Assembly (NCBI RefSeq): GCF_001708185.1
Contig: NZ_MDDN01000001.1
Coordinates: forward strand, 124,001 to 188,000
Source: Lysinibacillus xylanilyticus
GTDB lineage: Bacteria > Bacillota > Bacilli > Bacillales_A > Planococcaceae
Direction of reading: 5' to 3'
Length of the DNA: 64,000 nt
Shown here piece after piece: positions 26,399-36,667 of this stretch; the first letter of the stretch is position 1; each line of letters begins with the position of its first letter. The notes under the pieces were generated by a model, which ran no database searches, was not told the DNA's origin, and was given only the letters and a program-made list of their open reading frames with translations. The position numbers were made by a program, and so were the translations under genes.

Positions 26399-28306
26399 TT
26401 ACTTAATTTCCGGTGTGACAGCTAATATATTTTCAAATGTTTCACGTTGTTTTGCTTCTTCTTCATTTAACAAGATATGAATATCTCCATGGTCGTTTGA
26501 AGTACGAATTAATCGCCCCATCCCTTGCTGCAAACGAAGCTGCATAAATGGTAATTCTACTTCTTCATATGGATTTTCTGCAAACGTACGTTTCGCATCA
26601 AATAATGGATCATGTGGTGGGAAAGGTAAGTCGTATATAATAACACGTGTTAATGCCTCCTCAGGCAAATCAAGACCTTCCCATAAATGATAGGAACATA
26701 ATGTTTTGACTGTGCCTTCTTGGAAATCACGAACGATTCCTGATAGTTCACGGTCCCCCTCAAATGCTACATACATTCGCTCCATAAGAGGTAACTCCGC
26801 TTTGAAATCTAACATTGCTTGTTTTGATTTAAATAAAATTAACGTTTTTTCACCATCACGTAATAGCTGTTGAACACGCGAAGTTTTGTCCTTTTGAGAT
26901 AGCTCATGTAAATAAATTCGCATAACTTCTTCATAATCGAATGGCGATGGAACAGAAAACGATTGATAATTACGAATTCCTAAACTATAGGCAATGTATG
27001 AAAAATCTTTATTAACGGATAAAGTTGCTGAAGAAAATACAATCGGAAGCTTTTTAGAGAATAATTTTTCTGCTAAAACTTCTGTGATGAGACGAGGCAT
27101 AATGACAAGCGTTTCTTCCCCATCCGTTTCCTCTAACCAATCCACAGCATCGCCTTGTGCTATGAAAATACGTAAAGATGCTTCGTATTGTTCTAAATAC
27201 TCTTCCGCCATATTCAATTCATACTCTGGAATCATATACATTTCAGATTCAAAAACCAATTCTTCAAGTAATGTTTCCACATCATCAACAAGCTGCTTAC
27301 CGTATTTTAACAGCGCCTGCGATTTATTAATACGTTTACGTTCTTCTTTAGAAACGACTAAATCATCTCGCAGCTGGTCAAAAAATAGCTCATGATCATC
27401 TTGTAATTTTTCCATCGCATATAGTGTACGTTCTCGTACCCCATCTACCATTAAACGTTCTAAAAGTCTAACAATTGTTGTCGCCTGTACTTTATACGTC
27501 ATTGCTTTTTGTGCAGCATATTCTAATAAATGCCCTTCATCTAGCACCATCATTGATACTTCAGGCAATAGAGCTAATTGCCCTTCACGCTCACGAGACT
27601 CCTTTGTGGCTAAATGCTCCATTAAAAAGTCTTGCGAACAAATGATTAAGTCTGTCGATTTACGATAATGCGCACGGTGTAGCGTTTGCCCACATCGATT
27701 ACGTAGATCACATACTGAACACTGCATAATCGAGTTATAGTTTACTTTTTGCCAATCTTCATCACTGACAGTTGGATAATTGCTGCGTTCACCATAAGGT
27801 TGTATCGCAATCATTGAACCTTGTGCATATACGCCATCAGGTATAGAAAACGCAATATCATCGATCCATTCATCAGTTTCTACTTTCTCGGCTTCCTCAA
27901 AGCGCTTTAAGCACAGATACTGATCTCTTGACTTTGCTAAGCGGACATCAATTTCAAGACCTAATGTTTTCTGTAATTTATAAATATCGCCGCCCTCTTT
28001 TACTAGCTGATCGATTAAAGTTTCATCAGCACATGCAATAAGGGCCGGTTTACCAGTATAGCGTGCATAGGATACAGCTGGTAGTAAGTAAGCAATTGTT
28101 TTCCCAGTCCCTACCCCTGCCTCTGCAAAAAGCACGTTTTTCTCTTTAAGGGCCTGCTCTATTTGATATGCCATAAAAATTTGCTCGTCTCGACATTCAA
28201 AGCCCTTTTCAGGTAATTCATCGTAAAGGACGTCCCCCATCCAGTCACCTAATGACTCAAAAAATGAGCGATCCTTTGATAATACAAATGGTAAAGATTT
28301 ACGCAA
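26399..28306 (-). CDS. ypvA: DinG/XPD-like ATP-dependent helicase
   Basis: Superfamily 2 helicase, 635 residues. Walker A is AEAGVGTGKT (about residue 61) and the DEAH box reads DEGH. Between them sit Cys residues of an iron-sulphur cluster (LCLKRFEEAE, CSVCDLRNRC), as in XPD and DinG. Motif VI is QQGMGRLIR. It probably unwinds damaged or structured DNA 5' to 3'. The neighbourhood (ypsC, rnpB, gpsB) matches B. subtilis ypvA. It lacks the exonuclease domain of the Bacillus DinG protein. Confidence 0.9.
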   Translation of the reverse strand: MRKSLPFVLSKDRSFFESLGDWMGDVLYDELPEKGFECRDEQIFMAYQIEQALKEKNVLFAEAGVGTGKTIAYLLPAVSYARYTGKPALIACADETLIDQLVKEGGDIYKLQKTLGLEIDVRLAKSRDQYLCLKRFEEAEKVETDEWIDDIAFSIPDGVYAQGSMIAIQPYGERSNYPTVSDEDWQKVNYNSIMQCSVCDLRNRCGQTLHRAHYRKSTDLIICSQDFLMEHLATKESREREGQLALLPEVSMMVLDEGHLLEYAAQKAMTYKVQATTIVRLLERLMVDGVRERTLYAMEKLQDDHELFFDQLRDDLVVSKEERKRINKSQALLKYGKQLVDDVETLLEELVFESEMYMIPEYELNMAEEYLEQYEASLRIFIAQGDAVDWLEETDGEETLVIMPRLITEVLAEKLFSKKLPIVFSSATLSVNKDFSYIAYSLGIRNYQSFSVPSPFDYEEVMRIYLHELSQKDKTSRVQQLLRDGEKTLILFKSKQAMLDFKAELPLMERMYVAFEGDRELSGIVRDFQEGTVKTLCSYHLWEGLDLPEEALTRVIIYDLPFPPHDPLFDAKRTFAENPYEEVELPFMQLRLQQGMGRLIRTSNDHGDIHILLNEEEAKQRETFENILAVTPEIK

Positions 28307-28350
28307 TTGACGTTCCCCCTCTAACTATCTGGTCCTATTATACGCGACGA

Positions 28351-28382
28351 AACGGAAGATAAGAAAAAATCTTATCTTCCGT
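28351..28382 (-). terminator. Hairpin between ypsC and ypvA
   Basis: AACGGAAGATAAGA and TCTTATCTTCCGTT are a perfect 14-bp inverted repeat with an A/T loop, 9 bp after the ypsC stop. The 3' T-run is short (TTTCG), so it may be a weak terminator or attenuator. A TATAAT box for ypvA follows shortly. Confidence 0.6.
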
Positions 28383-28391
28383 TATCCTTCG

Positions 28392-29528
28392 TTAATCTCT
28401 TTTAGACTTTTGTCCCCAGAATTGGTAATAATTCGTTTCAATAAAACCATTAAATAATTTACGTTTCTTCGTCGTTTGACGACCATACAATTCCTCAAAG
28501 TTTTTCATCGAGGACAGCATGTACACAGACCAAGTCGGATAGTTTTTCATGACTGTACCTAAATCACGAATCACTTGTTCTACGACTTCAACATCGCCAA
28601 TACGTTCACCGTATGGTGGATTGCCGACCATGACACCATCTGTAAGCTGTGTCGTGAAATCACGTGCTTGCATTTGCTTGAACGTAATTATCTCACCAAA
28701 CCCAGCTTCTATTGCATTTTCTTGGGCAATACTTACCATTCGATGGTCAATATCAGACCCGAAAATTTCCAGAGGTTGATCGTAGTTCGCTAAGCTATCT
28801 GCTTCATCTCGTACGGCATCCCAAATTTTTGCCTTCATCCATGGCCAATCTTCTGAAATAAATTCACGGTTATAGCCTGGTGCAATATTTTGTCCAAACA
28901 TCGCTGCTTCTAAAGCAATTGTGCCCGAACCACAGAATGGGTCAACGAACGGTCGATTCGGATTCCACTTTGAAATTTGTACAAGTGCCGCAGCTAATGT
29001 TTCTTTTAATGGTGCTTCACCTTGTGCTTGACGATAACCACGTTTATGCAAGCCTGCACCTGATGTATCAATGGTAAGTGTAGCCACATCTTTTAAAATT
29101 GAAACTTCAATCTTGTAGGTTGCACCGGATTCATCCAAAAATCCTAAACGTTTATAATGCTGTTTCATGCGCTCTACAATTGCTTTTTTAGTAATCGCCT
29201 GGCAATCTGGTACACTAAATAATTTAGATTTGACAGACTTCCCTGATACCGGAAAAGCTGCATCAACTGGTAAGTATTTTTCCCAAGGTAGAGCTTTTAC
29301 ACTTTCAAACAACTGTTCAAAAGATTTGGCAGGAAACTGTCCTACAACAATTTTTACACGATCTGCTACACGCAACCATAAGTTTGTTCGTGCAATGGCC
29401 GTTTCATCACCTTCAAAATACACTTTGCCATTATCGACTGTTGTTTCATAGCCGAGTGCTTTTACCTCTTGTGCCACAATCGACTCTAAACCCATTGCAG
29501 CAGTTGCTACTAATTTATAGTTTGCCAT
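28392..29528 (-). CDS. ypsC: THUMP-domain class I RNA methyltransferase (RlmL/YpsC-like)
   Basis: SAM-dependent methyltransferase that modifies guanine in rRNA; by homology with E. coli RlmL the target is 23S rRNA m2G. The N-terminal THUMP domain (to about residue 160) is followed by the Rossmann methylase domain with VDPFCGSGTIALEAAM (SAM loop) and the GNPPYGERI catalytic motif (NPPY). It has 378 residues, one domain pair only, unlike the fused E. coli enzyme. Its position between ypvA and rnpB matches B. subtilis. Confidence 0.9.
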   Translation of the reverse strand: MANYKLVATAAMGLESIVAQEVKALGYETTVDNGKVYFEGDETAIARTNLWLRVADRVKIVVGQFPAKSFEQLFESVKALPWEKYLPVDAAFPVSGKSVKSKLFSVPDCQAITKKAIVERMKQHYKRLGFLDESGATYKIEVSILKDVATLTIDTSGAGLHKRGYRQAQGEAPLKETLAAALVQISKWNPNRPFVDPFCGSGTIALEAAMFGQNIAPGYNREFISEDWPWMKAKIWDAVRDEADSLANYDQPLEIFGSDIDHRMVSIAQENAIEAGFGEIITFKQMQARDFTTQLTDGVMVGNPPYGERIGDVEVVEQVIRDLGTVMKNYPTWSVYMLSSMKNFEELYGRQTTKKRKLFNGFIETNYYQFWGQKSKRD

Positions 29529-29531
29529 ACT

Positions 29532-31277
29532 CTAATTCCTTCCTTGATGCTCAATTTTCCAATACTCCATAAACTCAATGAGTTCGTGAAGCGGTAATGG
29601 TTTGCTGTAATAATAACCTTGGATTATATCACAATTCATTTTACGTAGTATATCCACTTGTTGTGCATGTTCTACACCTTCAGCAACAACTTTCATTTTT
29701 AAACGATGAGACATTTGGATAATTGCATCCACTACTGCCTGTTTTTCATCGAGTGAGCCAATGTGCTGAATAAAGCTTCGATCGATTTTTAAACAATCCA
29801 GTGGGAAGCGAACTAAATAACTAAGCGACGAATAGCCTGTCCCAAAATCGTCAATAGAAATTTTGAAGCCCATCTTTTTCAGTCGCACGAGCTTGCTAAC
29901 CGTTTCATTTGCACTGTTCATCACAGTACGTTCTGTAACTTCTATTTCAAAATTGTTCGCAGGTGTGTTATAGCGCTCTAATATCGATTGAATAGATTCT
30001 AAAAAGTTTTGTTGCTTAAAATGAATGCTTGAAATATTAATAGCAACTGGAGTCTCGTATCCAGATTGACGCATCTCAATAACTGCCTCACAAGCTTTTT
30101 CTATAATCACTTCGCTTAATGGAATAATTAATCCTGTTTCCTCAGCATATGGGATAAATTCTACTGGAGAAACAAATCCTAGCCTTTCACTATTCCAACG
30201 AACAAGTGCCTCTACGCCTTGAATCTCTTCATTTTCCGCAGAGATTTTAGGTTGGAAATGCAGCTCAAATTCCCGATTTTCTATTGCTCTCCGTAGTTCT
30301 GAATCTAATAATAAAACTCGCTGAGAGTCAGTTTTCAATTCATCAAAATAAAACGCATAGCCGTTAAGGTCGTTCTTTTTGGAATAAGTCATTGCCTTGT
30401 CAGCACAATGAATCAATTGCTCCGTTGATTCTCCATCTGCTGGATACATGCTGACACCAACACTCGTAGAAATAAAAATATCCTGACCATTAATATCTAA
30501 AGGCTGTTCAATAGTCCCAATAATTAGTTCAGCAAAGTTTGCGGCTTCTTTGTCATTTTTCACGTTTGTTAACGTAATAATAAACTCATCTCCGCCATTC
30601 CTTGCAATAATATCTTTATTTTTCAACAATGTTTTTAAGCGCTTTGCCACTTCTACTAGAATCGTATCTCCAACTGCATGTCCTAACGTATCATTAATTT
30701 GTTTAAATCGATCTAAATCTAAAAAATAAACTGCATGCTGTACTGAATGAGAAATAGTAGAACTCGATTCTAATAGATTATCCATTCTTTCAATATAAGC
30801 AAATCGATTTGATACATCGGTTAATGAGTCAGTTAACAAACTCTTTTCTAGTTCATTTTCTACTATTTTTCTCTCAGACAAATCTGTGAAAATTCCACAG
30901 TAATTTGTAATCTCTCCCTCATCATTGGCTACACCGACAATTGTTAACCATTCAGGATATACGTCTCCGGTTTTACGACGATTCCATATTTCCCCCTGCC
31001 AAATGCCTTCTTGTCGTATCTTTTGCCACATATCTAAATAAAATTGTAATTCATGTACACCTGACTGTAGAACCGCTGGCGATTTGCCCATCACTTCATC
31101 ACGCTTATAACCAGTTACAAATTCAAATGCAGGATTGACCATTTCTATTTTTTTATTTTTATCCGTAATCATGATGCCTTCAGATACATTTTCGAAAATT
31201 TTCGTCATTAAGGTAATAGGATACTTGGAAATAGAATCTAACTTATCGAGACCATTCCAATCGTTCAATCCGTTCAT
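29532..31277 (-). CDS. PAS-GGDEF-EAL cyclic-di-GMP signalling protein
   Basis: It has 581 residues and no membrane segment. The PAS domain is at residues 25-145 (ENVSEGIMITDKNKKIEMVN), the GGDEF domain follows with an intact active site NGGDEF, then an EAL domain (EALVRW, with the later DDFGTGYSSLSYL and DRSFI motifs). Both catalytic cores look complete, so it could make or break c-di-GMP depending on the PAS signal. It sits between ypsC and rnpB, 3 bp before ypsC, so it may share that mRNA; I do not expect it at this place in B. subtilis. Confidence 0.93.
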   Translation of the reverse strand: MNGLNDWNGLDKLDSISKYPITLMTKIFENVSEGIMITDKNKKIEMVNPAFEFVTGYKRDEVMGKSPAVLQSGVHELQFYLDMWQKIRQEGIWQGEIWNRRKTGDVYPEWLTIVGVANDEGEITNYCGIFTDLSERKIVENELEKSLLTDSLTDVSNRFAYIERMDNLLESSSTISHSVQHAVYFLDLDRFKQINDTLGHAVGDTILVEVAKRLKTLLKNKDIIARNGGDEFIITLTNVKNDKEAANFAELIIGTIEQPLDINGQDIFISTSVGVSMYPADGESTEQLIHCADKAMTYSKKNDLNGYAFYFDELKTDSQRVLLLDSELRRAIENREFELHFQPKISAENEEIQGVEALVRWNSERLGFVSPVEFIPYAEETGLIIPLSEVIIEKACEAVIEMRQSGYETPVAINISSIHFKQQNFLESIQSILERYNTPANNFEIEVTERTVMNSANETVSKLVRLKKMGFKISIDDFGTGYSSLSYLVRFPLDCLKIDRSFIQHIGSLDEKQAVVDAIIQMSHRLKMKVVAEGVEHAQQVDILRKMNCDIIQGYYYSKPLPLHELIEFMEYWKIEHQGRN

Positions 31278-31518
31278 GTTTCCGCTCCATCCTATCTCTC
31301 TTTACTACCCTTATTTTTTAGAAAAGCGCATTTGCGCCAGTCTACTCATAAGTAGACAAATATGTACATCGTTGCGATATCTGTTTTTTAGATGTTTATG
31401 TATAAAATTGTAGTGATAGAGGCATGACCAACAGTATACTGCCTTATTCTCAAACGTATATCGCGCATGTCTAAACATGATTAACAAGTAACTTTTTCCT
31501 ATTGAATTCAAAAGAAAA

Positions 31519-31540
31519 GCTCTCCACCAAATTGGAGAGC
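31519..31540 (-). terminator. Terminator of rnpB
   Basis: GCTCTCCA and a GGTGGAGAGC-type arm form a stem read on the minus strand, followed by TTTTCTTTT. It lies 20 bp after the mature RNA end. Confidence 0.8.
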
Positions 31541-31559
31541 GCTTGTTATTTCGTAGATA

Positions 31560-31961
31560 AGCATCAAAAAATTCCATAAGCCATGTTTTGTTCCCGAGTA
31601 CTCAATCAGCTTGCGCCTCGTACGACCGGGTAGTAATCATCTATCTACAGAGCGAACTCTGTCCCTCTATCCGTTCAATTCCTTCTAGAGAGTGCCCCTA
31701 CCATAATTTGGGTTTCTCACTCGTGGGGTTTACCTCGTTCCACCTTGCATGTTTCCAAGCAAGCTACGTCACTGTGGCACTTTCAGGAAGTTTCAACCAT
31801 ATCATTAAGACTTAGGTTTTCCTTCCGCCGTCAGCCATTACAGCTGCCTTACCTTATTTTTTCAGTAAGCACGAACACTACGGTCATCTCAGAACCGTGC
31901 GAGCATGGACTTTCCTCTACGACGTCAAGCGCCGCAGCGATTACTCGAATTTCATGATGAT
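31560..31961 (-). ncRNA. rnpB: RNase P RNA, Bacillus type (class B)
   Basis: Catalytic RNA that trims tRNA 5' ends. The minus strand contains the diagnostic GAGGAAAGTCCATGCTCGC segment (about 31900-31918) and, near the 3' end, ACTCGGGAACAAAACATGGC. The 5' end (CATCA...GAAATTC) pairs with the 3' end (GGAATTT...TGATG) to make helix P1, which sets the ends within a few bases. Length, about 400 nt, fits the class. It lies just downstream of gpsB, as in B. subtilis. Confidence 0.96.
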
Positions 31962-31968
31962 ACGAAGT

Positions 31969-31997
31969 ATTATACTAGAGTTTTATGATAAATACAA
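31969..31997 (-). promoter_or_regulatory. rnpB promoter
   Basis: -35 TTGTAT (31992-31997), 17-bp spacer, -10 TATAAT (31969-31974) on the minus strand, placing transcription start about 31961-31962, which matches the start of helix P1. Confidence 0.8.
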
Positions 31998-32012
31998 TAT
32001 AATTGATGAAAA

Positions 32013-32309
32013 TTATTCGTATAACTTACTACCAAATACGTGTTTTTCTAAATTTGAAAGACGTTTTAAAATATCAAAGTTTGTCGTACCAGATGTTGCA
32101 GCTGCAACAGGTTGTCTCTTTGGTGTATTATCAACTTCTTCTTTTAACTGTTTATTTTCTTCACGTAGTTGGGCCACTACTTTTTCGAACGTTTCATAGT
32201 CTTGAATAATTTCATCAAGAAATGAATCGACGTCCTCTACATTGTAGCCTTTAAAGTTTTTCTTAAATTCCTTTTCAAGGATCATTTTTGACGTTAATTT
32301 AATGTCCAT
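32013..32309 (-). CDS. gpsB: Cell-cycle protein GpsB
   Basis: A small DivIVA-like coiled-coil protein that shuttles PBP1 between side wall and septum. It has 98 residues: an N-terminal membrane-binding/PBP-binding domain ([20 protein letters not shown]), a coiled coil, a variable linker and a C-terminal helix ([16 protein letters not shown]). The PBP1-type gene ponA is in the same window, about 6 kb away. Confidence 0.95.
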   Translation of the reverse strand: MDIKLTSKMILEKEFKKNFKGYNVEDVDSFLDEIIQDYETFEKVVAQLREENKQLKEEVDNTPKRQPVAAATSGTTNFDILKRLSNLEKHVFGSKLYE

Positions 32310-32430
32310 TTACATCGCCCTTCCTCACACTACATACACGATTTTATTATAGCATACTTCATCACATTATATCGTTTGAAACTATCAAATGTAAGGCTAA
32401 ACTTGTCGTTTCTTGTACTTACCCGGGAAA

Positions 32431-33687
32431 TTATTTCTTATTTCCTAATCTGTGCAACCTCTTTTCCCACGAAATTTCCCATTTCTGCTTTTGTTCCATT
32501 CTCCATTGCTCATTTTTTTTAATTAATTGTATGCCTTCTTGCGTATAATAAAGGGCCTGCTCATAATCTTTTATTTGATGCTCATATATCATGGCTAGCT
32601 GTTCTAATACGTGTAATTTTTTTCGCGGATCAACAAAATGTAGAGAAGCCACAAAAGCATCGATTGCTTCACTAAATTTTTTATTTTTTTTATGTTGTAT
32701 GGCTAAATAATATTGAGCATTCCCTGCTTCAAGTGCGTCAAATTGCTTCGTGACCTTTTCTAATACCTTTACGCTCTGAGGACTTTCCTTTAAATCAGCA
32801 TACCATTTACCGATATTCGTGAACGTTTTTGCAGATTCTTCACTTGTCTCTTCAAACAGCAACTTCGTCGAATGTATATAAAGCGTTATCAATGAAAGTA
32901 AATCCCATTCATTGTGAAGAAGAACTTTTATAAGTGCATCTGGAACACCACTTTTAATGGCATCTAAATAAATAATAGGCGCAAGATAGCCAGGAATATC
33001 TCCAATGCGGGAAAAGCCTAGCTTCTCTTCTTCCACAGATTTTAATTTCATTCGTTCCATATCATTTTTCCATAAACGCTTTGAACTATGCAACAAATCG
33101 ATATGTCTCTGTGTTCGTAATTTAGGTAATTCTTTTTGGTGGAGTGTCCAACGTGTTTCAAGTTGCGGCCAGTCAAAGCTTTTTCCATTGTAGGTAATAA
33201 TCGTTGCTGTTTTTTGCCAAAGCATAGATGCAAAAAGTAACGCTGCCTCATGAGCAGGATCAGCAAGAATATATTGCGTTAAAATAAAACTTTCTTCTTC
33301 CTCTGATACTTCTAGAAAACCTAGAAGAAAAATTTGCGTGCCCACACCCTTTAAACCAGTTGTTTCCGTATCAAAAAATAAAACCTTCTCATTCATTCCC
33401 AGCGCATATGGATGTTCAAACTTTGCCTCTTGCCATTTTTCTAATGCATCAAAAAATGACTGCAACTTATAATGACCATGCTGATAACTAAATGGATAAT
33501 GCACCTGTCGTTTAAAGAAAATACCGAATTCATTTTCCACAACTGTCAGTCCGGCTTTTTCCCACCGCTCCGTATAACTTGGAGCAGCAGGCTTTTGATA
33601 AGCTGGTTTATCCTCTTTTTTTATAGTAGTTGTCGTTTTTTTACCGAGCATTTTTTTCATTTGTAAAATTTTATTTTCGTAAGACAT
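32431..33687 (-). CDS. mrfB: MrfB-like 3'-5' exonuclease (YprB)
   Basis: The RNase H-like exonuclease domain (residues 90-270) starts with VLFFDTETTGLKGVG (DEDD first acidic pair) and includes IITYNGKSFDWPQLETR and a later IPGYLAP segment. The C-terminal part (300-400) has TPR-like helices. In B. subtilis YprB (MrfB) works with the helicase YprA (MrfA) in repair of mitomycin C lesions. Here it starts 5 bp after mrfA, so the pair is an operon. Size, 418 residues, is normal. Confidence 0.9.
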   Translation of the reverse strand: MSYENKILQMKKMLGKKTTTTIKKEDKPAYQKPAAPSYTERWEKAGLTVVENEFGIFFKRQVHYPFSYQHGHYKLQSFFDALEKWQEAKFEHPYALGMNEKVLFFDTETTGLKGVGTQIFLLGFLEVSEEEESFILTQYILADPAHEAALLFASMLWQKTATIITYNGKSFDWPQLETRWTLHQKELPKLRTQRHIDLLHSSKRLWKNDMERMKLKSVEEEKLGFSRIGDIPGYLAPIIYLDAIKSGVPDALIKVLLHNEWDLLSLITLYIHSTKLLFEETSEESAKTFTNIGKWYADLKESPQSVKVLEKVTKQFDALEAGNAQYYLAIQHKKNKKFSEAIDAFVASLHFVDPRKKLHVLEQLAMIYEHQIKDYEQALYYTQEGIQLIKKNEQWRMEQKQKWEISWEKRLHRLGNKK

Positions 33688-33692
33688 TTACT

Positions 33693-35969
33693 TCACTCAT
33701 TTTCTGCCTGTAAAATTGCTAATACTTGTAGTACCTTTTTCTTCGCCTGCTGTAAACTATCTTGAGCCCCAATACAAGATGGACAGCCGGACTCACAAGC
33801 ACAGCTCGCTACATGGTGCTGTGTCCTCGATAATAGCTCATCCCATAATTCATAAACTTTTTCACTTAGCCCAATACCGCCGGGATACTTATCATAAACA
33901 AAAAACGTCGGTTGCTCATTATGAGTTGCCTTTACCTGCGGGACAACTGCTACATCGCTACTATCACATTGAATAAATAAAGGAATGAACGCATTCATCG
34001 CATATGCAGCTCCAGTCATCGCGTCCGTAAGCTCTGCCTCCGACCATTTTTCCGGTGCAGAGAATGATAGCCACGATGAACTTGTATGCATTTCGTCAGG
34101 CGGTAGATAAATAGGACCCGAACCGATATTATCATGCGTCCCGAAGCGTATTTTTTTAAATAACGTAGCTTGTGCGACTAAACCCACATCACCGAAGCTA
34201 ATCATACCACCCTTATAATCTCGACTCCGGTCTTCCTCTAATACTTTCATCTCAACTGCTAGATTTGCGTCCGTATAGTAATCGACATCTACTTCTCGTA
34301 CATACGCTTTCTTCTCTTCCCAATCAAGCTTTTCTACTTGAAATTGCGTGCCCTGATGTAAATAAATTGCCTCTTCATGTAATAATGTCATCGCACTATG
34401 GCGATCCATTTCACCAATAACCTTTGTTTGTCCAGGGACAGTCATATCAATTATAACAACATTTTCTTGTGAAGCCGAACGAAGACTAATATCATGTGCT
34501 GGAAAACGGTCACTCATCCAATGCCACTTCTCACTTGTTTTAAAAACTACGCCTTCCTCCGCTAAATATTCGAGTAGTTCCTGAATCTCATATTCACCAT
34601 ACGTATCATGTGCGGAAAATGGTAGCTCAAACGCTGCACATTTCAAATGATCCATTAAAATCAACATATTTTCAGGATAAATACGGGCTTCCTCAGGTGC
34701 ACTGCCAAGTAAAAAGAGCGGATGGTTTACTACGTACTGATCAAGCGCTGCTGATTGCGCTACATAAATAATTAACGCCTCGTCCTGACGACGCCCAGCG
34801 CGACCTGCTTGTTGCCAGGCACTTGCAATATTTCCTGGGTAACCTGTCATGATACATGCTTGTAATTGACCAATATCCACGCCCAATTCAAGCGCATTTG
34901 TACTAACTACCGTTTGAATAGTACCGTCACGAAGCCCTCGTTCAATGACACGTCGCTCAGAAGGCAAATAACCACCTCGATAACCACGCACCGATTCATC
35001 TAAAAGCTTATTGCGTGTAAGTTCCTTTAAATACGTCACAATCATTTCTACACGTACACGACTTTTAGCAAAAATAATGGTTTGAATACCTGCTGTATAT
35101 AATCTTTTAGCGAGATCACTTACCTCCAGAACAGCACTTCGACGCACGCCAAATGTTTTATGCACGATGGGTGGGTTATAAAAAAGAAATGTCTTTTTCC
35201 CAACTGGTGCTCCGGAATCAGCGATTAGAGCATGACTTTCATTTGTTAAAGCTTCAGCTAATTCTTTTGGATTTTTAATAGTTGCTGACGTACAAATAAA
35301 AACCGGCTTGCTGCCATAAAATTCACAAATACGCTTTAATCTTCGAATAACATGCGCAACATGTGAACCAAACACACCTTTATATGTATGCAACTCATCA
35401 ATGACGATATACTGCAAATTTTCGAATAGTGATACCCATTTCGTATGATGAGGCAAAATCCCTGAATGAAGCATATCAGGGTTTGTCATGACAATATGTC
35501 CTGCCTTACGAACCTTCTGACGAATACCAGGCGCAGTATCCCCATCATAGGTATAGCTTAAAATTTCCTCACCACTTTGTTCGATTAGTTCATTTAAATC
35601 ATTTTTTTGATCCTGCGCTAAAGCTTTCGTTGGGAACAAATAAATAGCCCGTGCGTTTTTATCTTCTACTATTTTTTGAAGTACCGGTAAATGATAGCAA
35701 TACGATTTCCCAGATGCTGTTGGTGTAACAGCAGTAAAGGAAACACCCTCCATTGCATAATCAAATGCCTGACGTTGATGCGTATACAATTGTTCTATCC
35801 CTCTTGCTTGAAGCGCCTTTACAAGTGAAGGATGCAAATTTTCCGGGAAAGATGCATATTTAGCTTCACGCCCCTCAAGCGTTTGCCAATGTAAAATACG
35901 TTCCTTCAATTCCTCATCGTATCTCCACTCATTTAACAATTCGCTAATCGTCCTTTTTTTAGATAACAT
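33693..35969 (-). CDS. mrfA: MrfA-like DEAD/DEAH helicase (YprA)
   Basis: Superfamily 2 helicase, 758 residues. Walker A is TPTASGKSYCYHLPVL (about residue 84), motif II is VIDELHTYKG, motif III SATI, and motif VI QQAGRAGRR. The C-terminal MZB domain holds four Cys in CACESGCPSC. In B. subtilis MrfA is a 3'-5' helicase for mitomycin-adduct repair without UvrABC. GGAGG is 9 nt before the ATG, and yppE ends 4 bp upstream. Confidence 0.93.
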   Translation of the reverse strand: MLSKKRTISELLNEWRYDEELKERILHWQTLEGREAKYASFPENLHPSLVKALQARGIEQLYTHQRQAFDYAMEGVSFTAVTPTASGKSYCYHLPVLQKIVEDKNARAIYLFPTKALAQDQKNDLNELIEQSGEEILSYTYDGDTAPGIRQKVRKAGHIVMTNPDMLHSGILPHHTKWVSLFENLQYIVIDELHTYKGVFGSHVAHVIRRLKRICEFYGSKPVFICTSATIKNPKELAEALTNESHALIADSGAPVGKKTFLFYNPPIVHKTFGVRRSAVLEVSDLAKRLYTAGIQTIIFAKSRVRVEMIVTYLKELTRNKLLDESVRGYRGGYLPSERRVIERGLRDGTIQTVVSTNALELGVDIGQLQACIMTGYPGNIASAWQQAGRAGRRQDEALIIYVAQSAALDQYVVNHPLFLLGSAPEEARIYPENMLILMDHLKCAAFELPFSAHDTYGEYEIQELLEYLAEEGVVFKTSEKWHWMSDRFPAHDISLRSASQENVVIIDMTVPGQTKVIGEMDRHSAMTLLHEEAIYLHQGTQFQVEKLDWEEKKAYVREVDVDYYTDANLAVEMKVLEEDRSRDYKGGMISFGDVGLVAQATLFKKIRFGTHDNIGSGPIYLPPDEMHTSSSWLSFSAPEKWSEAELTDAMTGAAYAMNAFIPLFIQCDSSDVAVVPQVKATHNEQPTFFVYDKYPGGIGLSEKVYELWDELLSRTQHHVASCACESGCPSCIGAQDSLQQAKKKVLQVLAILQAENE

Positions 35970-35973
35970 CCAT

Positions 35974-36327
35974 TTATACCTCCTTCACTAACCCATCAAA
36001 AATCTTCAACGTATAAGAGGTTGAATGAATCGCATCTAAAAAACGTTTTTTACTTGTGTCTTTATAAAAAGATTGCACAACAAATTGCTCCATCGATTCC
36101 ACCGCTGAAGCAATTTGTTGTGTATGCATATATTTTGGACGATTTTTTTGAATCCAACTATTCGCCTCCTGCTGCCATTCTTTTAAAAGCTGGTGAATAA
36201 CATCAGCGTGTGGCTTAACCTCAGTAAAAAAGTCTGGAGTACGATCCTCCTCACGCATTTGCCAGAAGCGTGAAACACATTTTTCACATTCATCTATTAA
36301 TATGGAAGTTTGCTGTATTAATAACAA
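35974..36327 (-). CDS. yppE: YppE-like protein (DUF1798)
   Basis: It has 117 residues and is all helical, with no membrane segment. MREEDRTPDFFTEVKPHAD and the WIQKNRPKYMHTQQI region fit the YppE family of unknown function. The start is TTG with GAGGTG 5 nt upstream. It heads the mrfA-mrfB transcription unit, as expected for this neighbourhood in Bacillus. Confidence 0.75.
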   Translation of the reverse strand: MLLIQQTSILIDECEKCVSRFWQMREEDRTPDFFTEVKPHADVIHQLLKEWQQEANSWIQKNRPKYMHTQQIASAVESMEQFVVQSFYKDTSKKRFLDAIHSTSYTLKIFDGLVKEV

Positions 36328-36667
36328 TTTTGCACCTCATCTCATCAATTACAACATTATCGTAAATAGCTGACATTTTCGTTTACCTCTAAAAAGAAGT
36401 TCGAATTTTAACAGTTGCTTTATCCTTAAAATTGAAAATTCATCTACATGAACATAAACGCATAGTATCATTTTAGGATGATTTTCCGAAACAACTTTTT
36501 TAAAACTCTTGCCAACCAACAAAGTCGTCTGCTAATTTACACACATTATATGAGCAAAAATGCCTTATCTTACTCCAAGACATATCTCTTAATGTGGTAA
36601 ATATTGCATTAAAAATACTCATATTGAGTTATTTAAATTGCATATGAGATAAGTGTACCAAAGTCTA
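36328..36667. other. Gene-free stretch upstream of yppE
   Basis: 340 bp of AT-rich sequence with no credible ORF, RNA or repeat. It probably contains the yppE promoter at its left side and the 3' end of the small gene's mRNA at its right. Confidence 0.4.

Noticed and set aside
31588-32209. Several plus-strand frames of 68-100 codons
   Set aside because: They lie across rnpB and antisense to gpsB, without ribosome sites.
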